A stretch of DNA of 58,621 nt from Thermoleophilia bacterium (lineage in GTDB: Bacteria > Actinomycetota > Thermoleophilia > Gaiellales > Gaiellaceae), in NCBI GenBank assembly GCA_025929425.1, contig JAICME010000002.1, positions 1 to 58,621 on the forward strand. The letters run 5' to 3'. How positions within the stretch are numbered: the first letter of the stretch is position 1; each line of letters opens with the position of its first letter. The position numbers were made by a program, and so were the translations under genes. The notes below the pieces were generated by a model. That model made no database searches, had not been told where the DNA came from, and was given only the letters and a program-made list of their open reading frames with translations. Shown here one piece after another: positions 1-9,578 of this stretch.

Positions 1-1
1 G

Positions 2-775
2 CTCTTGAATCACACGAGCGGCCTGGACGACTTCATGGGAGATCCGATCGCGTTCTTCGAGCCGTATCGCCGCGACCCCGGCCGCCGGTGGGAGCTCGCT
101 GCGCAAGACGAGCTGGAGCTCGTGCTGGCGAAGCCGCGCCTTCACCCGCCCGGAGAAGGCTGGGCGTATCACGGCAGCAACTACCTCGTCCTCCGCCTCC
201 TCGTCGAGGAGGCGACGGGCACGTCCCTCCGCGACGCGCTGCGAGAACGCATCCTGGGTCCGCTCGGCCTCGACCGGACCGATCTCGTCGAGGAACCGCT
301 CCTTGGCGACTGCGCGCGCGGCTATCTCCCGCCGGACAACCCGATCCTGCCGGGCGGGCCCGGCCCCATCGACGTGACCGAGCTGGACCTCCCCTTCTAC
401 CGCGCCGGAGGCGGGATCGTCTCGACCGCCGGCGACGTCGCGGCACTGCTGCGTGCGCTGCTCGGAGGCGACCTGCTCTCCGACCGTCTGCGCGCGGAGA
501 TGCTCGACGCGGTCGATTCGGACTGGGCCGAAACCGACCGCTACGGGCTCGGGATCGGCGAGATCACTGCGCTGATGGGACGGAAGCGGTCGACCTGCGG
601 AGCCGCCTGGGGCCATCTCGGCTTCTCGCTCGGCTATGTCGCGGTCGCACTCTCGAGCGAGGACGGCGAACGGCAGGTCGTGATCTGCGCGAACGGCCAG
701 CCGGCGAGCGAGGCTGCAGAGGAGTCGTTCTTCGACGCCGCCGGCGAGCTCGCGTGGCGCCTCTACTGCACCTGA
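2..775 (+). CDS. Serine hydrolase / beta-lactamase family protein, 5'-truncated by window edge
   Basis: LNHTSGLDDF motif followed by YHGSNYLVLRLLVEEATG; N-terminal SxxK region lies outside window. Confidence 0.75.
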   Translation, partial: LLNHTSGLDDFMGDPIAFFEPYRRDPGRRWELAAQDELELVLAKPRLHPPGEGWAYHGSNYLVLRLLVEEATGTSLRDALRERILGPLGLDRTDLVEEPLLGDCARGYLPPDNPILPGGPGPIDVTELDLPFYRAGGGIVSTAGDVAALLRALLGGDLLSDRLRAEMLDAVDSDWAETDRYGLGIGEITALMGRKRSTCGAAWGHLGFSLGYVAVALSSEDGERQVVICANGQPASEAAEESFFDAAGELAWRLYCT

Positions 776-916
776 CCGGGCCCGCGGTCACCCCAACGGG
801 TGAACTTGCCCCGGGAGCTTGCGGCAGGTTTCGAGAGAAAGGCCTCGTCCTCCCTCCCGGTTCCCGTCGGTCGGCTCTTTCACGCCGTTTCCGGTTCCTG
901 CCGAGAGACCTCAGCA

Positions 917-2008
917 ATGAGTCAGCGAGCCCGAGGGGGTCTGAACGAGATGGGTCGAACACGTCGTGTGCTCGTAATCGACGACGACGAGCTCCTGTGC
1001 GAGCTCATCCGGACGACCTTCGAGCTGGAGGGGTTCGAGGTCGCCACCGCGCGCGACGTGATCGAGGCGGAGCGTGCACTCACGAAGACGCGGCCCGATG
1101 CGATTCTGCTCGACATCGGGCTGCCGGGAATCGACGGGGTGTTCTATCTCGAGCGGCTGCGCGAGACGCCGCACACGAGCAAGATCCCGATCGTCGCGAT
1201 CAGCGGCTCGGAGGAGGCCGGCCGCGCGGCGTCTGCCGCGGGGGCCCAGGCGTTCCTGCGCAAGCCGTTCAGCCCGCTCGAGCTGCTCGGGCTGGTTGCG
1301 CCGATGGTGAAACGGGTCGTTCCCGAGGCGGACGAGGGGAGCGGCGTCGTCGACGTCGCCGACCTGAACAGGCTGATCGAGATCGGCCGCCGCCAACACG
1401 AGCTCCTGACGGAGGCGTACACGCAGACGGTCGCCGTGCTCGCCTCGGCGCTCGAGTCTCGAGACTTCGGCACGAGCCGGCACTCGCGCCGGGTGACGGC
1501 CTACGCGACCCGGCTCACGCTCGAGGTCGCGCCTTCGCTCCTCGACGACCCGAGCCTGGAGTGGGGTTTCCTGCTGCACGACGTCGGCAAGATCGGCGTC
1601 CCCGACGAGATCCTGCTCAAGACCGGCCCGCTCACGGCACGTGAGCGCTGTCGGATGGAGAAGCACGCCGAGCTCGGCGAGCGCCTGCTCGCCCATATCC
1701 CCCTCCTGAACAAGGAGGGCGCGCGCGTCGTCCGCTCCCATCACGAACGGTGGGACGGCAACGGGTACCCAGACAGGCTCTCCGAGGAGAGCATCCCGTT
1801 GGGCGCGCGTATCTTCGCCGTCGTCGACTCGCTCGACGCCATGACCGACAAGCGTCCGTACCGCGAGCCGATCAGCTGGGACGAGGCCACCGCGGAGATC
1901 CACCGCTGTGCGGGCAGCCAGTTCGACCCGGACGTCGTCGACGGCTTCGAGGCCTGCGAGCCCGACCTCTACCGGCTCCACACGAAGCCGGAGGAGATCG
2001 CGGCCTGA
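917..2008 (+). CDS. Response regulator with HD-GYP phosphodiesterase domain
   Basis: REC motif VLVIDDDELL...DAILLDIGLPG; HD-GYP motifs LLHDVGKIG and RSHHERWDGNGYP; alternative start at 950. Confidence 0.88.
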   Translation: MSQRARGGLNEMGRTRRVLVIDDDELLCELIRTTFELEGFEVATARDVIEAERALTKTRPDAILLDIGLPGIDGVFYLERLRETPHTSKIPIVAISGSEEAGRAASAAGAQAFLRKPFSPLELLGLVAPMVKRVVPEADEGSGVVDVADLNRLIEIGRRQHELLTEAYTQTVAVLASALESRDFGTSRHSRRVTAYATRLTLEVAPSLLDDPSLEWGFLLHDVGKIGVPDEILLKTGPLTARERCRMEKHAELGERLLAHIPLLNKEGARVVRSHHERWDGNGYPDRLSEESIPLGARIFAVVDSLDAMTDKRPYREPISWDEATAEIHRCAGSQFDPDVVDGFEACEPDLYRLHTKPEEIAA

Positions 2009-2067
2009 ACCAGCCGGGAGGGCGGCCCAGACCGGCCGCCTCCCGGCGACGCGGTTAGGCTGGTCGA

Positions 2068-2544
2068 ATGAGCGTCGCGATCCGGCCGATGCGGGACGAC
2101 GAGTTCACCGCGTGGCTGCCGAAGATGCGCGAGGACTACGGGCAGGCGATGGTCGACGACGCCGGCGTCACGCCCGAAGGCGCGGAGGCCAAAGCGGCGG
2201 CCGACACCGAGCAGCTCTTTCCCGGGCTCCAACCGTCGTCCGACCAGCTCGTCTTCGTCGTCGAGGCCGACGGAGAACCGGTCGGAGAGCTATGGCTGGC
2301 CGAGCGCGACGACTTCGGCCGGCGCACGCTCTTCATCTACGACATCCACATGGACGAAGCACAGCGCGGCCGCGGCTATGCGAAGGCGGCGATGCTACTC
2401 GCCGAGGAAGAGGCGCGGCGGCGCGGCATCGGTCGCCTGGCGCTCAACGTCTTCGGGCGAAACACGGTCGCGCGCCGCCTGTACCAGTCGCTCGGCTACG
2501 AAGAGAACGCCGTCGCCATGAGCAAGTCGCTCGACCAGGACTAG
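2068..2544 (+). CDS. GNAT family N-acetyltransferase
   Basis: IYDIHMDEAQRGRGYAKAAM motif A and LNVFGRNTVARRLYQSLGY. Confidence 0.88.
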   Translation: MSVAIRPMRDDEFTAWLPKMREDYGQAMVDDAGVTPEGAEAKAAADTEQLFPGLQPSSDQLVFVVEADGEPVGELWLAERDDFGRRTLFIYDIHMDEAQRGRGYAKAAMLLAEEEARRRGIGRLALNVFGRNTVARRLYQSLGYEENAVAMSKSLDQD

Positions 2545-2641
2545 CGCGTCTTCTTCTTCGCCGCGCTGCGGGCCTTGCCGGCAGCCTGCTGAGCCGGGCT
2601 CGCGACTCGAGCCACTAGCGCAGAGGCCCGTCTCGCGATCG

Positions 2642-3292
2642 CTACGCGGTCTTGATCCCGACGGGACAGGCAACGCCCGTGCCGCCGAGGCCGCAGTAGC
2701 CGTTCGGGTTCTTCGCGAGGTATTGCTGGTGGTACGGCTCCGCGTAGTAGAACGGCCCGGCTTCCGCGATCTCCGTCGTGATCTCGCCGTAGCCCTCACG
2801 CGCGAGCTCGCCCTGGTACATGGCGCGTGACGCTTCCACCGCCGCGCGCTGCACATCGCCCGTCCAGTAGATCGCGGAGCGGTACTGCGTGCCGCGATCG
2901 TTGCCCTGCCGCATCCCCTGCGTGGGGTCGTGGCCTTCCCAGAAGAGGCGGAGGATGCCGTCGAGCGTGATCACGGCTGGGTCGAAGACGACGAGCACGG
3001 CTTCGGTGTGGCCGGTGCGGCCGCTGCAGACTTCCTCGTAGGTCGGGTTCGGCGTGTAGCCGCCCGCGTAGCCGACCGCCGTCGTGTAGACGCCGTCCGC
3101 CTGCCAGAAGACGCGCTCGGCGCCCCAGAAGCAGCCCAGGCCGACGACGAGCTGCTCCATCCCGTCCGGGAACGGAGCCTGGAGCGGAGTCCCGAGCACG
3201 TCGTGCCGCCCGGGCACCTGCATCGCTGTGTCACGCCCGGGAAGCGCGTTCTCGGGCGTCACCATCTCGACGTTCTTCGTGAAAAGGAACAT
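2642..3292 (-). CDS. msrA: Peptide-methionine (S)-S-oxide reductase
   Basis: [13 protein letters not shown] active site, [26 protein letters not shown]. Confidence 0.95.
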   Translation of the reverse strand: MFLFTKNVEMVTPENALPGRDTAMQVPGRHDVLGTPLQAPFPDGMEQLVVGLGCFWGAERVFWQADGVYTTAVGYAGGYTPNPTYEEVCSGRTGHTEAVLVVFDPAVITLDGILRLFWEGHDPTQGMRQGNDRGTQYRSAIYWTGDVQRAAVEASRAMYQGELAREGYGEITTEIAEAGPFYYAEPYHQQYLAKNPNGYCGLGGTGVACPVGIKTA

Positions 3293-3356
3293 GACCCCAG
3301 CTTACGTAGGGGGCAATCCTCACCGCAGACTTACGCACGGCCACTACGTTCGACAG

Positions 3357-4277
3357 ATGATCCGGGCCCAGGATCTCACGAAGGACTACGGATCGAAGCG
3401 CGCGGTGGACGGGCTCAGCTTCACGGTGCAGCCCGGCATCGTGACGGGATTCCTCGGCCCGAATGGATCCGGCAAATCGACGACGATGCGCCTGATCCTC
3501 GGTCTCGACGCCCCGACGCGCGGCGACGTGACGGTGAACGAACGCCGGTACCGCGACCACCCCTCGCCGTTGCACGAGGTCGGTGCCCTGCTGGAGGCTC
3601 GCTCCGTCCACACCGGCCGGTCGGCGTACAACCATCTGCTCGCGCTCGCGCAGACGCACGGGATCCCGAAACGCCGGGTCTCGGAGCTCATCGACCTCGT
3701 CGGCCTGCACGAGGTGGCCAGCAAACGGACCGGCGGGTTCTCGCTCGGCATGGGGCAGCGGCTCGGCATCGCGCAAGCGCTCCTCGGCGACCCGAAGACG
3801 GTGATGCTGGACGAGCCCGTCAACGGTCTCGATCCGGAGGGAATCCACTGGGTGCGCAACCTGCTCAGGGGCCTCGCGGCCGAGGGGCGAACCGTGTTCG
3901 TCTCGTCCCACCTCATGACCGAGATGGCTCTCACTGCCGATCATCTGATCGTGATCGGCAAGGGGAAGCTGATCGCGGACACGAGCGTCGACGACTTCGT
4001 CGCCCGGGCCTCTCAGAAGGTCGTGCTCGTCCGCTCACCCGAGCTCGAGCGGTTGCGGGCGACGCTCGAAGGGCCGGGCGTTTCGTTCGCCCCGGCCGAG
4101 CGCGACGCCCTCGAGGTGCACGGCCTCACCGTCGAGCAGGTCGGCGAAGCGGCGGCCGACGCCTCGATCGTGCTCCACGGGCTGACGCCGCAGCAGGCGT
4201 CGCTCGAGGAGGCGTTCATGAACCTCACTCGAGACGAGCTCGAGTTCGCAACCGAGACGGAGAAGGCGGTCGCGTGA
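3357..4277 (+). CDS. ABC transporter ATP-binding protein
   Basis: Walker A GPNGSGKS, signature SLGMGQRLGIAQALL, Walker B TVMLDEP. Confidence 0.93.
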   Translation: MIRAQDLTKDYGSKRAVDGLSFTVQPGIVTGFLGPNGSGKSTTMRLILGLDAPTRGDVTVNERRYRDHPSPLHEVGALLEARSVHTGRSAYNHLLALAQTHGIPKRRVSELIDLVGLHEVASKRTGGFSLGMGQRLGIAQALLGDPKTVMLDEPVNGLDPEGIHWVRNLLRGLAAEGRTVFVSSHLMTEMALTADHLIVIGKGKLIADTSVDDFVARASQKVVLVRSPELERLRATLEGPGVSFAPAERDALEVHGLTVEQVGEAAADASIVLHGLTPQQASLEEAFMNLTRDELEFATETEKAVA

Positions 4278-5104
4278 GCTCCCTCGCTCCCCCGGTCCGG
4301 ATCCCGCACCTCGACGTCACCGGACGAGTTGCCTTCCATCGCATCCTGCTGTCGGAGTGGACGAAGCTCCGGTCGGTGCGATCGACGAAGTGGTCGCTCG
4401 TCGTCGGCTTCCTGCTCACGATCGCGTTCCCCGTCATCTTCTCCCTCGTCACGCGGTCTCACTGGCACTCGATGTCGGCGCGGGAGCGCTCCGGTCGCCA
4501 TCCACTCGACATCGCCCTCGCCGGCGTCAACGTCGCGCAGCTCGCCATCGCCGTCCTCGGTGTCCTTCTGGTCAGCGCGGAGTACTCGACCGGTTCGATC
4601 CGCTCGACCTTCACCGCCGCGCCCAAGCGCCTGCCCGTGCTCTGGGCGAAGGTCCTCGACTACGCGGTCGTCTCGCTCGTCCTCATCGTTCCGGCCGTGC
4701 TCGTGAGCTTCTTCGCGAGCCAGGCGATCCTCCACACCATTCACCCGCTGCACATCTCGTTCACGCAATCGGGAGTCGCGCGGTCGGTGCTCGGCGGCGC
4801 GCTGTACGTGATGCTCGTCGGGACCTTCGCGCTCGCAATCGGCGCGATCGTGCGGAACACCGCAGGCGGTATCGCCGCCTTCGCCGCGATCTTCTTCGTG
4901 CTCCCACCTCTGATGTTCGTGCTCCCGCAGAGCTGGAACAACGCGATCAGCCAGTACCTTCCGAGCGAGGCGGGACGGCAGGTCTTCGCGCTGCACCATG
5001 CAGCGCACACGCTCCGGCCGCTCACCGGTGGACTGCTCTTCGCCGGGTACTGCGCCCTCGCGCTCGCAATCGCGGCCGTGCTGCTCGTCCGTCGCGACGT
5101 CTAG
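4274..5104 (+). CDS. ABC-2 type transporter permease
   Basis: GTGA overlap with ATP-binding gene; multiple TM segments; LLSEWTKLRSVRSTKWSL N-terminus typical of ABC-2 permeases. Confidence 0.85.
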   Translation: MSSLAPPVRIPHLDVTGRVAFHRILLSEWTKLRSVRSTKWSLVVGFLLTIAFPVIFSLVTRSHWHSMSARERSGRHPLDIALAGVNVAQLAIAVLGVLLVSAEYSTGSIRSTFTAAPKRLPVLWAKVLDYAVVSLVLIVPAVLVSFFASQAILHTIHPLHISFTQSGVARSVLGGALYVMLVGTFALAIGAIVRNTAGGIAAFAAIFFVLPPLMFVLPQSWNNAISQYLPSEAGRQVFALHHAAHTLRPLTGGLLFAGYCALALAIAAVLLVRRDV

Positions 5105-5144
5105 GGCGGACCCGCCCGCGACGCAAGCGGCCGCTGCTGCGACC

Positions 5145-6656
5145 ATGGGGGCCGTGAGCAGCGAAGAGTCGCGGACCGCGCGCGTCCTCACCGACGCCGC
5201 GGCGCTCGGGTCCGCCGCGGCGGGCGCGTTCGCTCGCCGGCTGACGGTCGCTCTCGGCGGCGAGGAACGCACGCGGGTCATCGTCATCCTCGCGGCGATC
5301 CTCGGGCTGAGTGGGGCCGACGCCGCGACGGTCGGCGCGTCGGCTTCGGAGCTGCGTCACAGCCTGCACATCTCGAACACGGACATCGGCCTCCTCGTCG
5401 CGGTGAGCTCCCTCGTCGGCGCACTGGCGACGCTGCCGTTCGGAGTCCTGGCCGACCGCGTGCGCCGCACGCGCGTGCTCGGGGGAACGATCGTCCTCTG
5501 GGGTGCTGCGATGCTCTGGAGCGCCACCGCCACGAACTTCACCGAGCTCCTCTGGACGCGGCTCTTCCTCGGCGCCGTCACGGCCTCGGCCGGGCCGATG
5601 GTCGCGTCACTCGTCGGCGACTGGTTCGGGAGCTGGGAGCGTGGCCGGATCTACGGCGTCATCCTGGCGGGGGAGTATCTCGGCGCCGGCGTCGGCTTCG
5701 GCGTGACCGGGAACATCTCGGCGCTCTCGTGGCGCGCGGCGTTCGTCATCCTCGCGCTGCCGGCCTTCGCTCTGGCAGCCGTCGTCTGGCGACTCCGCGA
5801 GCCCGAACGCGGAGGCAAGGGCGTGCTCGCCTCGGATCACGGGCCTCCCCCCGAGGTGACGGAGGAAGATGCAGGGGCCCAGGAGACGGACGCGCAGCGG
5901 CTGGCGCGAGAGCGGGGCCTCGAGGTGGATCCCGAGCTAGTCGTCGACCCCCGCCGGGCCCGGCGCATGAGCCTCATCGACGCCACTCGCTACGTCCTGC
6001 GAGTCCGCACGAACGTCGTGCTCATCGCCGCCAGCGCCTGCGGCTACTACTTCCTTGCCGGCCTGCAGACGTTCGGCCTGGAGTTCTCCAAGGATCAGTA
6101 CGGGATCAGCCAGGCCCTGGCCAGCACGCTGCTGCTCGTGGTCGGCGCCGGAGCGCTGACGGGTGTCCTCTTCGGCGGCGCGGTCGGTGACTGGCTGCTG
6201 AAGCGGGGGCACCTGAACTCGCGCGTGTTGACTCCGGCCGTCGCGGCCGTGCTCACGACGATCCTGTTCGTCCCCGCGATCTTCACGCGCGACGCGGTCA
6301 CCGCGGTGCCGTACCTCACGGCGGCGGCGTTCTTCCTCGGCGCCCAGAACCCGCCGCTCGACGCCGCGCGGCTCGACATCATGCCGCCGCTCCTCTGGGG
6401 CCGCGCCGAGGCGGTGCGGACGCTGCTGCGGTCGCTCGCCGTTGCGCTGGCACCCGTCCTCTTCGGAGCCGTCTCGGATCACGTCTTCGGCGGAGGACGT
6501 ACGGGCCTGCAGTGGACGTTCGCCGTCATGATCCTGCCGCTCGGCGCCAGCGCCTGGCTCCTGTTCAAGGGCCTGCGGACGTATCCCGCCGACGTCGCCG
6601 CCGCGGCCGCGAGCGGCGACATGCCCGGCTACCCTCGGTCGCGGGATCTCCGCTGA
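5145..6656 (+). CDS. MFS transporter
   Basis: 12-TM-like hydrophobicity, GVLADRVRRTRVLGG loop 2-3 motif. Confidence 0.88.
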   Translation: MGAVSSEESRTARVLTDAAALGSAAAGAFARRLTVALGGEERTRVIVILAAILGLSGADAATVGASASELRHSLHISNTDIGLLVAVSSLVGALATLPFGVLADRVRRTRVLGGTIVLWGAAMLWSATATNFTELLWTRLFLGAVTASAGPMVASLVGDWFGSWERGRIYGVILAGEYLGAGVGFGVTGNISALSWRAAFVILALPAFALAAVVWRLREPERGGKGVLASDHGPPPEVTEEDAGAQETDAQRLARERGLEVDPELVVDPRRARRMSLIDATRYVLRVRTNVVLIAASACGYYFLAGLQTFGLEFSKDQYGISQALASTLLLVVGAGALTGVLFGGAVGDWLLKRGHLNSRVLTPAVAAVLTTILFVPAIFTRDAVTAVPYLTAAAFFLGAQNPPLDAARLDIMPPLLWGRAEAVRTLLRSLAVALAPVLFGAVSDHVFGGGRTGLQWTFAVMILPLGASAWLLFKGLRTYPADVAAAAASGDMPGYPRSRDLR

Positions 6657-7414
6657 ACACCGGCAACACATTTCTCGTCCTCTCCGCGTTCCTCGCCAGC
6701 GCGGTCGAGATGGTGGAGGCGCTCACGATCGTCCTCGCCGCCGGTGTCGCCCGCGGCTGGCGCTCCGCGCTCGCGGGCCTCGGCGCGGCAGCGCTCGCGC
6801 TCGCGGTCGCCGTCGCGGCCCTCGGGCCGGCGCTCACCGTGATCCCGATCGACGCGCTGCGTCTGGTCGTCGGCGCGCTCCTGCTCGTCTTCGGCCTGCA
6901 ATGGCTGCGGAAGGCGATCCTCCGCGCGAGCGGTTACAGGTCACTCCACGACGAGGACGCGATCTTCACGCGGGAGCTCGCGGAAGCGCGCGGCGCGGCG
7001 CGGATCGAGCACGCGGGCCTCGACTGGTACGGCTTCACGCTCGCCTTCAAGGGCGTCCTGCTCGAGGGGCTCGAGGTCGTGTTCATCGTCCTCACGTTCG
7101 GCAGCGCCCAGGGCTCGATCTCGCTCGCCGCGGCCGGCGCCGCCGGAGCGGTAGTGCTCGTCGCGGCGGTCGGCATCGCAGTGCGTGCGCCGCTCGCCCG
7201 CGTTCCCGAGAACACGTTGAAGTTTGCGGTCGGCGTGATGCTGACCACATTCGGGATCTTCTGGGCGGCCGAGGGCGCGGGGGCGCACTGGCCGGGCTCG
7301 GACGCCTCGATCGCCGGTGTGCTCGGCTTCGTCGTCCTCGCGTCGTTCATCCTCGTGCGCCTCCTGCGGCGCGAGCGGCGGACACAGCTCCGCACCGCCG
7401 AGCTGCGGGCATGA
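6653..7414 (+). CDS. Polytopic membrane protein with repeated ExxE motifs (COG4280-like)
   Basis: SAVEMVEALTIVLAAG and GVLLEGLEVVFIVLTFG in the two halves; start codon uncertain. Confidence 0.6.
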   Translation: MNTGNTFLVLSAFLASAVEMVEALTIVLAAGVARGWRSALAGLGAAALALAVAVAALGPALTVIPIDALRLVVGALLLVFGLQWLRKAILRASGYRSLHDEDAIFTRELAEARGAARIEHAGLDWYGFTLAFKGVLLEGLEVVFIVLTFGSAQGSISLAAAGAAGAVVLVAAVGIAVRAPLARVPENTLKFAVGVMLTTFGIFWAAEGAGAHWPGSDASIAGVLGFVVLASFILVRLLRRERRTQLRTAELRA

Positions 7415-7611
7415 GCCGCCTCGCAGCCTTCGGCCGGTTCTGGTGGGATTTCGTGATCGGCGACGACTGGCTCGTCGCGGTTCTCGTCGCCGCGGCGATC
7501 GGAGCGACGGCGGCGTTCGCCCACTCGGGCGTGACGGCCTGGTGGCTGCTGCCGCTCGCCGTTCTGCTCGTACTCTGGCTTTCGCTGCGGCGGGCGATAC
7601 GCTCGGCCTGA
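7411..7611 (+). CDS. Small two-TM membrane protein
   Basis: ATGA overlap with upstream gene; 66 aa with two hydrophobic segments. Confidence 0.6.
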   Translation: MSRLAAFGRFWWDFVIGDDWLVAVLVAAAIGATAAFAHSGVTAWWLLPLAVLLVLWLSLRRAIRSA

Positions 7612-7619
7612 ACAAGGCG

Positions 7620-7693
<74 letters not shown>

Positions 7694-7703
7694 TGTCATC
7701 TAC

Positions 7704-7842
7704 GAGATTTGGAGGCACTTCCTCCGCAAATCTCTTGTGGAAGGGCCTGTTGGCCCTGGGGGTAACCCCGCTCGGGGATCCAAGCGCCGAACCTGGTCAG
7801 ATGAGCCCGTCCGACCCCCTTCTGAGATCCCGGACGGGCTCC
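7704..7842. other. Hairpin-dense non-coding stretch downstream of tRNA
   Basis: GAGATTTGGAGG/CCTCCGCAAATCTC; GGGCC-TGTT-GGCCC; GGGG-TAA-CCCC versus CCCC-GCTC-GGGG; 10-bp perfect AGCCCGTCCG/CGGACGGGCT. Confidence 0.5.
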
Positions 7843-8111
7843 ACCTCTTAATCGGAATCGATGTGGGATCCCTGTAGCGGCTCGAAGAGGCATCGAGGGA
7901 ACTTTCTCGAATTCGAGGGGAGGGGCGGACCCTGCGGTGACCCCCTTCCCCGAGGTTCGCCCCGATTTCTCCAGGCGGGTTCCTGTCCGGTAGCCGGCAA
8001 ATGGGCTTCCGAACCCGCCGGCACATGATCCCGCAGCCTGATACCTCCGGTGGCTCCGAGCTAACCGATCGGGTGTGGGTCACCGGGCGGGATCGACCTA
8101 CGTATCGGTAC

Positions 8112-8351
8112 ATGGGTGGTACTGCGGCACGGGCGCACGTCTATTGGGTTGGGAAGGATGCCAAGAGCCGGGCGCGCGTTCAGAATTGGCCGATCGGCCC
8201 TGCGCTCCTTGAGGTCTTGGGAGATCTCAACGCGGAGGTTCGCGAGGCGCTCGCGGACGAGCGCGCTCGGCTCAGGGAGGACGGCTACGCGGAAGACCTC
8301 CCGTTGCCTGCTCTCTGGCAAGCGCCGGACAGCCCTTTCAGAGCCGCCTAG
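8112..8351 (+). CDS. Hypothetical protein
   Basis: ORF with plausible composition (MGGTAARAHVYWVGKDAKSRARVQNWPIGPALLEVL...); overlaps convergent stop of DUF1361 gene. Confidence 0.4.
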   Translation: MGGTAARAHVYWVGKDAKSRARVQNWPIGPALLEVLGDLNAEVREALADERARLREDGYAEDLPLPALWQAPDSPFRAA

Positions 8352-9021
8352 GCTGCGAGCCGTCCCTCCTGGCCGTCGCGATCCGATCCTGGAACGCGGC
8401 GAAGCTGCAGACGACCGCGTAGCTGATCGACATGAACGCGGTCAGCAGTCCCAGAACGCCGATCAGGCGCGGCTCGTGAAACGGATTCTCGAGCTGGGTC
8501 GCGATGATGTGCGCCACGCTGCGCGGATGGAGCAGCGCATCCCAGCTGTTCAGGCGCACGAAACGGCCGAGATAGACACCGAAGCTCCCCAGTGCTAGGG
8601 CGAGGGTGGCGAGGAGCCAGGAGACGGACCGGCCGAAATGGGCTCTCCAGACGTCCTGCATGAGATAGAGCGAGAAGAAGCCGAGCATGAGCGACGTCCA
8701 GACGAACGACGAGAGCATCAGGGCGTCCCACCACAGCGGGCTCGGCGCCTCACCGAGGTGGATGTAGTCGGTCAGCATGTACGGGGCATTCGGGAAGAAC
8801 AGAAGCCAGATCACCCCCGCTCCCACGGCGAACGCGTAGCCCCGGCGGCGGGCCAGTGCGTGGCAGGCGAGCGCCGCGGCGAGAGGCACCCACGCGAGGA
8901 AGAGATTCCAGACGAGAAAACGGTAGAAGGAACTGCCCGTCTCGTGGATCTCCACGAGAAGAGCGGCCACCGACAGAGCAGATGCGGCGGCGAGCGCCGC
9001 GATCAGCCTCAGGGTCGCCAT
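8338..9021 (-). CDS. DUF1361-like membrane protein
   Basis: Multi-TM protein with WLLFFPNAPYMLTDYIHL and LGSFGVYLGRFVRLNSWD signature regions. Confidence 0.8.
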   Translation of the reverse strand: MATLRLIAALAAASALSVAALLVEIHETGSSFYRFLVWNLFLAWVPLAAALACHALARRRGYAFAVGAGVIWLLFFPNAPYMLTDYIHLGEAPSPLWWDALMLSSFVWTSLMLGFFSLYLMQDVWRAHFGRSVSWLLATLALALGSFGVYLGRFVRLNSWDALLHPRSVAHIIATQLENPFHEPRLIGVLGLLTAFMSISYAVVCSFAAFQDRIATARRDGSQPRRL

Positions 9022-9109
9022 CGCCACGATCGTAGGGAACGCCGTGTCCTGCAGGATCCACTGAGGCTGTTGTGATTCACGTGCCGCATCGGGTAGGGAT
9101 TCCCGCACA

Positions 9110-9574
9110 ATGGCGACGGCGATGAAGGTCTTCCAGCACGAAACGCGCCTGCGCACCGCGGGGGGCCTTGCCGTCGAGGACATCACCGAGGCCGTCCAGA
9201 ACGCGGTTCGCGAAAGCGGCGTCACCGACGGGATCGCCTGCATCTACTCCCCGCACACGACCTGTTGCGTGCGCGTGAACGAGATGGAGACAGGGTTCCT
9301 CGAGGACTTCTGCGACCTCCTCCGCCGGCTCGTGCCGAGCGACAGCTACTACGCGCACGACGACTTCGACCGGCGCACCGAGAACATCTGCCCCGAGGAC
9401 ATGGATCAGGGGAACGGCCACTCGCACTGCATGGCGATGCTGCTCGGCACCGCCGGCGAGTCGGTGCCCGTGCGCGACGGCGAGCTTCAGCTCGGGACCT
9501 GGCAGCGCGTGCTCTTCATCGAGCTCGACCGCGAGCGCGACCGGCGCTGGCTCGTCCAGGTCGTCGGGACGTAG
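9110..9574 (+). CDS. YjbQ / UPF0047 family (secondary thiamine-phosphate synthase)
   Basis: YSPHTTCCVRVNEMETGFLEDF, GHSHCMAMLLG, GTWQRVLFIELD motifs. Confidence 0.88.
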   Translation: MATAMKVFQHETRLRTAGGLAVEDITEAVQNAVRESGVTDGIACIYSPHTTCCVRVNEMETGFLEDFCDLLRRLVPSDSYYAHDDFDRRTENICPEDMDQGNGHSHCMAMLLGTAGESVPVRDGELQLGTWQRVLFIELDRERDRRWLVQVVGT

Positions 9575-9578
9575 CTCC

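Noticed and set aside
911-1981. 356-aa minus-strand ORF
   Set aside because: Antisense to the HD-GYP response regulator; shadow ORF
2541-2625. Minus-strand micro-ORF ending AGKARSAAKKKTR (histone-H1-like basic tail)
   Set aside because: Only about 25 aa from a GTG, not in frame with msrA; attractive but unsupported
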